Source: Oscillatoriales cyanobacterium PMM_0008
GTDB taxonomy: Bacteria; Cyanobacteriota; Cyanobacteriia; Cyanobacteriales; Aerosakkonemataceae
Assembly: GCA_949128025.1 (NCBI GenBank)
Contig: CASBRD010000385.1
Coordinates: 1-38,522, forward strand
DNA: 38,522 bases
Direction: 5' to 3'
Under the pieces are notes generated by a model, which saw only the letters and a list, made by a program, of their open reading frames with translations, was not told the origin of the DNA and did not search any database. The first letter of the stretch is position 1, and the number at the start of each line of letters is the position of its first letter. Positions 16,354 to 24,800 of this stretch are shown in pieces. Both the position numbers and the translations under genes were made by a program.

Positions 16354-17088
16354 ATGAGCAGATGGGTCAAATTATTCACCGTTACTCTGTTAGTGGTTTT
16401 ATTTTTTGCGTGTCAGAAGTCTGACACCGTACCGAGTGCTGGGAGTGAAGTAAAAAATACAACCAGCGTTAATGCAGAAACACCCGCCAAACCGAGTCCA
16501 GCGCCACAAGCAAAAATTACTTTGTCTCCAAAAGTAGATAATGCTCAACTGGTTGATATTGGCACTGTCAATAGAAATATTGTGCAAGACATCCGTTATG
16601 CAACCGAAAATAATTTCACGAAAAGAAAACTGTACCCGGTGGCACGATGTCTGCTGAGGGGGGAAGTGGCGCTAAAACTGTCACAAGTTCAAGAAGATTT
16701 GGAGAAACAGGGACTGGGACTGAAAGTTTATGATTGCTACAGACCGCTATCAGTTCAAAAGTTAATGTGGAAAATTCCAGCAGCTCGTCCCTATGTGGCA
16801 AATCCGGCAAGAGGATCGAAGCACAATCGCGGTGCAGCGGTAGACATAACGCTGGTGGATAGCAATGGTAAAGAACTGGAAATGCCGACCGAATTCGATA
16901 ATTTTACACCACGAGCCCATAGAAAATACAGAGGTGCCAGCGCCGAAGCTAAGAGAAACCGTTCTTTGTTGGAGGAGGCGATGAAAAAAGGGGGGTTTAT
17001 ACCGCTGTCGAAAGAATGGTGGCATTTTGATGCGGTTGGTTGGCAAAAATACGAAATTCTTGATGTACCTTTACAATCTATTCCATAG
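16354..17088 (+). CDS. VanX-type D-alanyl-D-alanine dipeptidase, exported
   Basis: 244 residues. The N-terminal membrane segment [14 protein letters not shown] ends in a Cys that may be lipid-modified (weak lipobox FFAC); a Pro/Ala/Ser linker follows. The peptidase M15D domain shows [28 protein letters not shown], the zinc motif [11 protein letters not shown] (H157, D164) and EWWHFD (E221, H224). All zinc ligands and the catalytic Glu are present, so it should be active. The family cleaves D-Ala-D-Ala or related dipeptides. Without vanH and vanA beside it, a role in wall turnover or dipeptide recycling is more likely than glycopeptide resistance. It is convergent with cas6. Confidence 0.9.
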   Translation: MSRWVKLFTVTLLVVLFFACQKSDTVPSAGSEVKNTTSVNAETPAKPSPAPQAKITLSPKVDNAQLVDIGTVNRNIVQDIRYATENNFTKRKLYPVARCLLRGEVALKLSQVQEDLEKQGLGLKVYDCYRPLSVQKLMWKIPAARPYVANPARGSKHNRGAAVDITLVDSNGKELEMPTEFDNFTPRAHRKYRGASAEAKRNRSLLEEAMKKGGFIPLSKEWWHFDAVGWQKYEILDVPLQSIP

Positions 17089-17146
17089 GGATTAGCCTTA
17101 TGGTCTGTATTTGAATCTTTTGATATTGGGTATCTTTCCCTTGTAA

Positions 17147-18277
17147 CTACTCCGCCTTCAAAGTCCGTCGCGCCAACTTCACATAAGTTTTCACCGTTTC
17201 ATAAGGCATATCCAAATCAGCAGCAATATCCTGCAACGATTCCCCAAACTCTCGCCTACCCAGAATAGTTGCCCAAGTTTCGGCAATTTCAGCAGTGCGA
17301 TTTCCACCAGTGCGTTTGCGTTGTGCGGTGAAAATTTCCGTTAATTCTGCAATTCTATTAGCCAACACATCCTCTATTGAAGATGCCGCAGATGTACCGC
17401 TATCCACTATCCATCCCTTCCAAGTTTGTCCTAACCCAAAAGTCGTTTTATGTCCCGTACCGCAATAAATTGCCAGTTCGCCTAAAGCATAAAATAATTG
17501 GACAAACTGAGAATTTTCTCTGGCTTTACTCGACAAACCCAATTCGATCGCACCAGTAAAACCCGTCACCGAACCCTTTTTTCCCGCTTGCACCTTACAG
17601 GATGACAGGTGGTGACGGTGAATAATCGCTCCTTCATCCACCCATTCTAGAAACGCATCTTGTTCAAATGGCATCCCCGAAAAATCATTCCAGCGCCGCA
17701 AATAGCTGTGAAACAAATTTATCGGCATCGGTAAAGGAAAATGATGTCCTTTGCGACGAAAGCTAGTCGGCGAAACAAAGCTGAGAGTGACAGTTTTTTC
17801 AATTTCAGTTGATAGTAAGTTGGCGTAAGTAGTAGGCGGTTGGGCAACCTGACAAGAGATAATTGTTAATGGCAAATCTCGCAAACTCACCTCGGCTGGT
17901 AACGCTTGCATCCACTTAGCCAACCATTGCACCACCCGTTGAGAAAGTCCCGTCACATACCAGCGATAAACCCTATCTGCTGCAACTTGTAACTGCCTAC
18001 CTTGAGGAATCAAAACACCATTTAACCCAGAGATAGTAAAAGCTTTTTCCGATTCCCCATCGTGGAGATAAGCAGACAAATCTGGGTCAATCTGTCGCAC
18101 GCGATCCAAAAACCAAGCATGAAGTCCCACGGCGTACTGAAGTGGCAAAAGTCCGTCAGTGCTGGATGACAGTTCAAACACTAATCCCACCAACTCGGTA
18201 TCGTCTGACCAAGTGGGAGTAGAATTATGAGAGGCACTTTGAGTACGCTTGCGAGTGCGTCTGGGAGTTTGAGTCAT
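17147..18277 (-). CDS. cas6: Orphan Cas6-family endoribonuclease with C-terminal HTH
   Basis: 376 residues. The N-terminal ferredoxin-like domain contains LPLQYAVGLHAWFLDRV (H53 is a candidate catalytic His) and EKAFTISGL. The block SPTSFRRKGHHFPLPMP...RRWN (169-197) and the glycine-rich loop YCGTGHKTTFGLGQT (271-285) are Cas6 hallmarks; Cas6 cuts CRISPR precursor RNA within repeats. After a linker (about 290-325) comes a helix-turn-helix like sigma-70 region 4 (ESLQDIAADLDMPYETVKTY, about 346-372). No other cas gene and no array is in the window. There is no Shine-Dalgarno before ATG 18277. A hairpin resembling a CRISPR repeat lies 20 bases upstream. The protein may serve a distant array, or may act on its own RNA or promoter. 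Confidence 0.88.
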   Translation of the reverse strand: MTQTPRRTRKRTQSASHNSTPTWSDDTELVGLVFELSSSTDGLLPLQYAVGLHAWFLDRVRQIDPDLSAYLHDGESEKAFTISGLNGVLIPQGRQLQVAADRVYRWYVTGLSQRVVQWLAKWMQALPAEVSLRDLPLTIISCQVAQPPTTYANLLSTEIEKTVTLSFVSPTSFRRKGHHFPLPMPINLFHSYLRRWNDFSGMPFEQDAFLEWVDEGAIIHRHHLSSCKVQAGKKGSVTGFTGAIELGLSSKARENSQFVQLFYALGELAIYCGTGHKTTFGLGQTWKGWIVDSGTSAASSIEDVLANRIAELTEIFTAQRKRTGGNRTAEIAETWATILGRREFGESLQDIAADLDMPYETVKTYVKLARRTLKAE

Positions 18278-18296
18278 CGCAGGGATAAGTTACGCT

Positions 18297-18331
18297 GGTT
18301 TAATCCCCATGAGGGGATAAATTCGATTATA
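18297..18331 (-). promoter_or_regulatory. cas6 promoter/leader hairpin resembling a CRISPR repeat
   Basis: On the minus strand a TATAAT hexamer (18331-18326) is followed at once by TTTATCCCC, TCAT and GGGGATTAAACC. ATCCCC pairs with GGGGAT around a four-base loop, extended by TTT/AAA with one bulged base. The end GGGGATTAAAC is close to the GGGATTGAAAC end of many cyanobacterial CRISPR repeats. If the TATAAT is used, the transcript would start at the hairpin. The same bases also form a DNA palindrome that could be an operator. Confidence 0.45.
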
Positions 18332-18872
18332 GCTGTTTCGACAATGAACGATCGATACAGTAACGATACCAAAATCAGCCAATATGAATAGGAGTTACGC
18401 GATCGGCTAAGTTTCAGAGCCAAAATTTGGAGTTATAATAAAGAGTTGTGAAGTTTAAAAGAGCATTTAGGCTTTAAGCATTAGATTTGAGCCTTAATTT
18501 CGCTAATTTGGCTCTAAATGCAGATTATGGCTGATAAATCTCAATTATGACCTCTATTTTTAGCGATCGCATCCATTCTTGCGTAGATCCAAATGAAATC
18601 AAGGTGAGATTTAATCAAATCTACCCATTCCTCTAGTAGCCAAAAAGGCTATAAATATGCTTTTGTGAATCCAAATAGTGCGGATATCTCTACCTGTATA
18701 AGACCAGATCTCCGTATTTAATTGCCTTGCAAATTTGTAAATTATTGCCTAAATTTCATCTCAGGTGATAGTTCTTAAGCAGGATGCCAAACTCAAAGAC
18801 ACTCCGTAGGATATAAATCAGCCTCATCATCAGGAAAGAGTTTAGCACCTGCGTACTATTAGGAGGTTTGTA
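18332..18872. other. 541-bp intergenic region between cas6 and the first glycosyltransferase
   Basis: This is a divergent, AT-rich region with no convincing open frame. It contains GAGCC/GGCTC short inverted repeats (18416-18520), one HIP1 site and, at its right end, the strong Shine-Dalgarno AGGAGG seven bases before ATG 18873. I see no CRISPR array, spacer series or further repeat copies here. Confidence 0.5.
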
Positions 18873-19964
18873 ATGAGAATTGCCCAAATTGCCCCGCTGT
18901 GGGAGCGAGTTCCACCCCCGGCTTATGGTGGTATTGAGCTAGTTGTCGGACTGCTTACCGATGAATTAGTCCGGCGGGGTCATGAAGTCACTTTGTTTGC
19001 AAGTGGTGATTCTATTACTCTAGCTAAATTAGAGTCCGTTCACCCGCGAGCCATACGTTTAGACCCCACAGTCAAGGAATATGGCATTTACGAAATGCTG
19101 CAACTAAGTTGGGTATACGAACGGGCATCGGAGTTTGATATCATTCACTCTCACATGGGTTGCGCCGCTTTGCCATACGCAAGTTTAGTGAAAACGCCCA
19201 CTGTCCACACGCTGCACGGCGTTTTTACGCCCGATAACGAGAAGATGTTTATGCACGCTCGCCGTCAGCCTTATGTGAGTATCTCCAATTCACAGCGGGA
19301 AGCAAGACTAAATTTGAACTGCGTAGCTACAGTCTACAACGGCATTGACGTAAGCACTTACAAGTTTCGCTCTAGACCGGATAATCCCCCTTACTTGGCT
19401 TTTTTAGGACGCCTCTCTCCCGAAAAAGGGCCGCATTTAGCGATAGAAATTGCCAAGCGTTCTGGCTGGCATTTGAAGATGGCAGGCAAAGTGGATCTAG
19501 TCGATCGCGAATATTTTGAGCGGGAAATTAAGCCCCACATTGATGGCAAACAGATTGAATATTTGGGCGAAGCAAACCACGCTCAAAAGTCGGTCTTGAT
19601 GGGAGGGGCAGTTGCAACTTTATTCCCAATTACTTGGCGCGAACCGTTTGGTTTGGTGATGATTGAGTCGATGGCAACGGGTACGCCAGTGATTGCGATG
19701 AAGATGGGGTCTACCCCGGAAATAATTGCCCACGGTAAGAGCGGGTTTTTGTGCGAAACTGTGGAAGAGTGCGTAGCTGCTCTAGCAAAAATAGGTGAAT
19801 TAGACCGCTACGCTTGTAGAGAACACGTAATAGCTAATTTCAGCGCCCAAAAAATGACTGATGGTTACGAGGAGGTTTATCAACAACTTTTGGCAGAACG
19901 CTTCTCGCACAAAGGTCATGTCCGCAATCAACCAGTCTTGGTAAGCGATCGCATTGCTAGCTAA
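18873..19964 (+). CDS. GT4 family glycosyltransferase
   Basis: 363 residues with a GT-B fold. The N-terminal domain begins MRIAQIAPLWERVPPPAYGG with the donor-loop glycine pair and contains FDIIHSHMG. The C-terminal domain has YLAFLGRLSPEKGPHLAIEI and the retaining-GT signature EPFGLVMIESMATGTPVIA, including the E-x7-E pair. It probably transfers a hexose from a nucleotide sugar to a lipid or exopolysaccharide acceptor in the cytoplasm; the acceptor is unknown. The start is firm (AGGAGG seven bases upstream). The next glycosyltransferase follows after 81 bp, so the pair may be one transcript. Confidence 0.9.
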   Translation: MRIAQIAPLWERVPPPAYGGIELVVGLLTDELVRRGHEVTLFASGDSITLAKLESVHPRAIRLDPTVKEYGIYEMLQLSWVYERASEFDIIHSHMGCAALPYASLVKTPTVHTLHGVFTPDNEKMFMHARRQPYVSISNSQREARLNLNCVATVYNGIDVSTYKFRSRPDNPPYLAFLGRLSPEKGPHLAIEIAKRSGWHLKMAGKVDLVDREYFEREIKPHIDGKQIEYLGEANHAQKSVLMGGAVATLFPITWREPFGLVMIESMATGTPVIAMKMGSTPEIIAHGKSGFLCETVEECVAALAKIGELDRYACREHVIANFSAQKMTDGYEEVYQQLLAERFSHKGHVRNQPVLVSDRIAS

Positions 19965-19965
19965 A

Positions 19966-20018
19966 AGTCAAAAGTCAAAAAATAATTAATGACCAATGAC
20001 CAATGACCAATGACCAAA
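19966..20018. repeat. STRRs (AAAAGTC and CAATGAC units)
   Basis: Two AAAAGTC units followed by about four CCAATGA units fill most of the gap between the two glycosyltransferase genes. Confidence 0.85.
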
Positions 20019-20045
20019 AAAAATCAACTCAACTGAGGTCAGGGT

Positions 20046-21500
20046 ATGTTACATCAAAGTAGGCAGCCGATGGCTCAGAGAGCCTCAAATCATTTTTCTA
20101 ATTCATCAAAAGAGTCACATTTTATCTACGAGCGTCCAGCTATACCTGGCAGACAAGCGATCGCACTTATTTCAGATCACGCTGACCCAGCTGCCGAAGT
20201 AGGTAAAGAAGAAGCTGGTGGGCAAAATGTCTATGTACGCCAAGTTGGAGAAGCTTTGGCAAAATTGGGTTGGCAGGTGGATATGTTCACCCGCAAAACT
20301 AACCCAAACGACCCTGGAATCGTGCAGCATTCACCCTTCTGCCGCACGATTCGTCTGGTCGCTGGGCCAGAAGGCTTTATTCCACGAGATCGGCTGTTTG
20401 AATATATGCCTCAATTTGTAGAGGCATTCCAGAAGTTTCAAAGCAAAGAAGGCACTAATTATCCGCTAGTTCATACCAATTACTGGCTTTCTGCTTGGAT
20501 TGGCTTGCAGTTGCAAAAATCGAGCAATATTCAGGTAGTCCACACCTATCATTCCTTGGGTGCGGTGAAGTACAAATCTGTTCGCACAATACCTGCGATC
20601 GCTTCTACCCGACTGGCAGTTGAGCGGCAGATATTGGAGAAAGCACACTGCGTTGTTGCTACCAGTCCCCAAGAACGGGATCACCTGCGCCAGTTAGTTT
20701 GTCAGCAAGGGCGCGTTGAAGTGATTCCCTGCGGGACAGACATTGATAATTTCCGCGTGCTGCCCAAAGATGAAGCCAGGGCTAAGTTAGGTTTCAAACC
20801 AGATGAGCAAATCGTGCTTTATGTGGGAAGGTTCGATCCTCGCAAGGGGATTGAGACGATGGTGCGAGCTTGTGCCGAAACTGAGGCGAGAAGGAAGGGA
20901 AAGCTACGGTTAGTAATTGCGGGAGGAACCGATCCAGAGCGTGCGGATGAGCGCGAAAGAGAACGAATCGAGGAGATTGTGCAAGAAATGGGATTGGCAG
21001 AGCAAACCCTATTTACGGGATCTGTCGGACATGACTTGTTGCCACTCTACTACACAGCTGCTGATGTGTGCGTTATACCCAGCCACTACGAACCGTTTGG
21101 ATTGGTGGCGATCGAGGCTATGGCTTGCGGTACGCCAGTGGTAGCGTCAAATGTGGGCGGGTTGAAGTTCACGGTTGTGCCGGAGGAAACGGGTTTGCTG
21201 GTTCCTCCGCAAGATACTGCGGCTTTTGCTGTTGCGATCGATCGCATCCTGGCAGACGAATTGTGGGCTCAAAAGCTGAGAAGACAGGCATCGGTAAGAG
21301 TACGCCAGAATTTTAGCTGGACGGGAGTAGCAATTCAGTTGAGCGAACTGTATCGCCGCTTGCTAGCTGAGTCGATTATGGGCGAACACTTTAGCCATTT
21401 ACCCCTGTCCCGCACTGGGGAAAAATCTGTTACACAAGTCGGGCAAAAGGTTACTGCAAAAAGTCTGACAAAACAAGCAATATCAACTCCGGTTGCTTAG
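20046..21500 (+). CDS. GT4 glycosyltransferase, sucrose-phosphate-synthase-like
   Basis: 484 residues. The N-terminal domain has the SPS/MshA-type phrase EEAGGQNVYVRQVGEALAKL followed by VDMFTRKTNP and LVHTNYWLSAWIG. The C-terminal domain has VEVIPCGTDIDNF, VLYVGRFDPRKGIETMV, LRLVIAGG and HYEPFGLVAIEAMACGTPVV with the E-x7-E pair. There is no SPS phosphatase domain, so a sucrose-phosphate synthase-like or other retaining glycosyltransferase is the safest call. The last 60 residues (after AESIMGEHF) are low-complexity and hydrophilic. ATG 20046 has a GAGG eight bases upstream. It probably works with the preceding glycosyltransferase on a common glycan or glycolipid. Confidence 0.88.
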   Translation: MLHQSRQPMAQRASNHFSNSSKESHFIYERPAIPGRQAIALISDHADPAAEVGKEEAGGQNVYVRQVGEALAKLGWQVDMFTRKTNPNDPGIVQHSPFCRTIRLVAGPEGFIPRDRLFEYMPQFVEAFQKFQSKEGTNYPLVHTNYWLSAWIGLQLQKSSNIQVVHTYHSLGAVKYKSVRTIPAIASTRLAVERQILEKAHCVVATSPQERDHLRQLVCQQGRVEVIPCGTDIDNFRVLPKDEARAKLGFKPDEQIVLYVGRFDPRKGIETMVRACAETEARRKGKLRLVIAGGTDPERADERERERIEEIVQEMGLAEQTLFTGSVGHDLLPLYYTAADVCVIPSHYEPFGLVAIEAMACGTPVVASNVGGLKFTVVPEETGLLVPPQDTAAFAVAIDRILADELWAQKLRRQASVRVRQNFSWTGVAIQLSELYRRLLAESIMGEHFSHLPLSRTGEKSVTQVGQKVTAKSLTKQAISTPVA

Positions 21501-21510
21501 AGGCTGTTTG

Positions 21511-21605
21511 GTATGTTGTTGCGCTTGAGCGCTATCTTACAGGTATGTTGTTGCGCTTGAGCGCTATCTTACAGGTATGTTGTTGCGCTTGAGCGCTATC
21601 TTACA
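21511..21605. repeat. Three tandem copies of the GGTATGTTGTTGCGCTT repeat
   Basis: The unit GGTATGTTGTTGCGCTTGAG-CGCTATCTTACA occurs three times with a period of about 32 bp and no spacers. The matching inverted arm lies at 21796-21822, on the other side of a MITE-like element. Together with that element it fills the 378-bp gap before the cyclase gene. Confidence 0.85.
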
Positions 21606-21625
21606 GGATAAGGAAGAAGATGAGT

Positions 21626-21794
21626 ATTATCATGTCCGGTAGCATCGTTAGTACATGAGTGAGATCGTCAAATTGTCTGTTGTCATCGGTGGTTAAATTT
21701 TTACCGCAGATGAAGACAGATGAACGCAGATGAACGCAGATGCAGAATAATCACACGATTTTTTTAGGTAACCGATGCGTAAGGACATGATATA
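21626..21794. repeat. MITE-like element, copy 2 (best-preserved ends)
   Basis: Terminal inverted repeats are ATCATGTCCGGTAGCATCG at the left and, inverted, ATCATGTCCTTACGCATCGG at the right. The interior has GGTTAAATTTTTACCGCAG and the GATGAACGCA tandem shared with the other two copies. There is no open frame inside. Confidence 0.8.
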
Positions 21795-21878
21795 AAGAGC
21801 GCTCAAGCGCAACAACATACCAAATATTTAACTAGGGCTAATCGACCGAACATGATATTACACTGTCGAATTCTGTAG

Positions 21879-24800
21879 TTACCGATCGGCCCTTCTACCT
21901 AAGAGAAAATAGGTAGTCATTTTGCCTTTGCCTTTGATCTTGATCGGCCCCCTTTTTTCAAACCAATATTTATCCTGCAATAGCTCATAAGTGGAAGATG
22001 TGATTTGAATGTTACCAGTCAATCCAGATGATTCCATCCGAGAGGCAACATTAACCGTATCACCCCACAGATCGTAGATAAACTTTTTAATTCCAATTAC
22101 TCCCGCTACCACCTGTCCTGTATTAATGCCGATCCGAATTTGTAATAGCTCGTTTTTTTCACATCGAAAGCGATTAATACTTGCTCGCATATCCAGTGCC
22201 ATTTCTGCAATGGCTTCTGCATGGTCGTTTCTTGGCACTGGCAAACCGCCTACCACCATATAGGCATCCCCAATAGTTTTAATTTTTTCTAAACCGTGTT
22301 TTTCAGCAAGTTCGTCAAAGTTAGAAAAAATTTCATTAAGTAAGTTGACTAATTCTATAGGAGGCATTTTAGCGGAAAGGGGAGTAAAGCCAACAATATC
22401 GGCGAACAGAATAGTAGCTTCCTCAAAATGTTCGGCTATTGCAGAGGTATTTTGTTTTAATCTGTCTGCGATCGCTTTAGGTAAGATATTCAGCAATAAG
22501 CTTTCTGACTTTTCTTGTGCTATCCGCAAAGCTTCCTCTGCTTGTTTGCGCTCGGTGATGTCTGTATTCGATCCCACCATTCGCACCGCGTTACCCTCTT
22601 CATCCCATAATGCTTGTCCCCGACTCAAAATCCATTTGTAGGAACCATCTTTGCACTGTAAGCGATACTCACCGACGTAATAAGGGATTTTTCGATCTAG
22701 GTGATCTTGGATGGTTTTCATGACCCGGTTAATATCATCTGGATGCAAACGACTAGCCCATTCATCATAGTCATTGCTCATCTCGCGATCGAGATATCCC
22801 AGCATTTCTTTATACCGAGTCGAGTAGAACATTTCATTCGTTTTGATGTTCCAGTCGAAGATACCGTCATTGTTGCCTTTAAGCGCTAACTGCCAGCGTT
22901 CTTCACTTTGTCTGAGGGCTTCTTCTGCCCGCTTGCGCTCTGTAATATCCTCACCTATATAAATTAAGTAAGTCACTTCTCCTCGATCGTTCATTAAGGG
23001 CAGTTTCATGACTCGCTGCCAAATAAGTCCTTGGTATTGACTATCAAATATCTCTTCATGGACAATTAATTCGCGTTTTTCAATAGCTTCTCGATCTTGA
23101 GCGATCAACTGTTCGGCAAGTTCTCGATCGACCAAATCGTAGAGAGTGTGTCCGACGGCCCGATCGCGAGGAATAGCATAGACTTGCTCAGCCGTGCGAT
23201 TCCAAAGGACGTAACGAAAGTCATCTTGCACATCTTTGACAAATAATGCTAAAGGAATGTTTTCCACGATGTTATCTAAGAATTGCTGAGATTTTGATAG
23301 CTCTTTTTCGAGCCGTTTGAGTGTGCTAACATCGCGAACAACTATCAACACTTCATTTTTATCGATCGGTACAACTCTGACTTCCTCGTCGTAAACCACA
23401 CCCTCAACTGTCACTTGTTGATCGAACATTTGCACCTCACCTATTTGCAGTGTTTGTTCGATGTATCTCATCAGGCGTTGTGCAGTATCTGCGGGCAATA
23501 CCTCAAACAAATTTTTGCCGATCGGTGTATCGCCCTTCACTAAGCTTTTAAAGTTTATCGGCGATCTGTAGTCTAAATAAAAGCCATCTTTGTTGCAGCG
23601 TGCAACTAAATCGGGAAGCCCCGCCAGAATACCTCGATTCCGTTCCTCACTTTGGCGCAGGGCTTCTTCTGTTTGCTTGCGTTCCCGAAGAGCCGCTTGC
23701 CGTTCGCTGATATCCCGCGCCACCCAAATCACTGCATGGTTTGACATGGGCGAAATTTTAGCTGCGAACCAAACTTCGCGATCGCCTATTGTGAGGCTGT
23801 AATCGAACTCTACTGTCTGCTGTGCATCTAAAGCTCGGCGAATTTGCAGCCACCAATTCTCAGATTTTTCATCATCAAAAAATTGTTCGATCGTATAACT
23901 GATTACGTCAAGGTCTGGTTCGTACAAAAGAGCCATATTCGTTGGCACAACTTCTAGATTTCCTTGGATATCTAAAAGCAGGACAACATCAGTCATTGCT
24001 TCAAATACTGCACGTATTTTACTCTCGGAAGATTGCATTTTTTCCTCCATTAACTTGCGTTCTGTGATATCTCGTGCTACCCAGATTGCGCTCGTTTCCG
24101 AAATAGGTGAAATGGAAGCCGCTAACCAAACTTGCTGCTGCCCGATCGTCAGACTGTACTCAAAATAAACTTGATTTTGTGTTTCTACAGTTGTTTTAAT
24201 CTGATTTAAAAAAATATTGGCTTGCTCTGCCGGAAAAATTTCGTGTATTGTTTTGCCTAAATGTTCTTCAACAGGTTTGTATAAAAGTTTGATATTTGTC
24301 GCGACAATTTTTAAACAGCGACCTGTCACATCAAATACTAAGATAATTTCAGTCATTGCCGCCAATATGCCCCGCAGTTCTGCCTCAGCAGCAGCAAGAG
24401 ATTCTGTGCGTTCGGCGACGCGAACTTCTAATTCTTGATTCGTCGTGGACAGGGTGACAAATGACTCTTGTAACTGTTGAGCCATGCTGTTAAATGAATG
24501 AGCGAGTTCCCCAAGTTCATCAGAGCGATCGCTATTTACTCTGACATCCAAATTTCCCTTAGCAATAGTCTTAGCAGCCATATTCAAACTTAGAATTGGC
24601 TCAGCTACCCAACGAGATGTAAGGATGCCGATCGGTATAGTTATGAGCAAGGCTACTATACATAACACAATCGTGGTATAAGTATTCATCTCGATCTCTT
24701 CCATGAAATCAGACTTAGGAATAACAACCACAATCAACCACTCTAAGCCTCTGTTATCTCGCAGTGGCAGAACTTGCACATAAAGTTTATGTTCATCTAT

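Noticed and set aside
16354-17088. VanX-like gene as glycopeptide resistance
   Set aside because: No vanH, vanA or van regulators nearby; such dipeptidases are common as chromosomal wall-recycling enzymes.
18332-18872. Possible CRISPR array upstream of cas6
   Set aside because: Only one repeat-like hairpin (18297-18325) is present; no second copy or regular spacing was found.
21511-21605. Three tandem 32-bp units could be taken for a CRISPR array
   Set aside because: The copies abut with no unique spacers, and the same unit occurs elsewhere as a simple palindrome.
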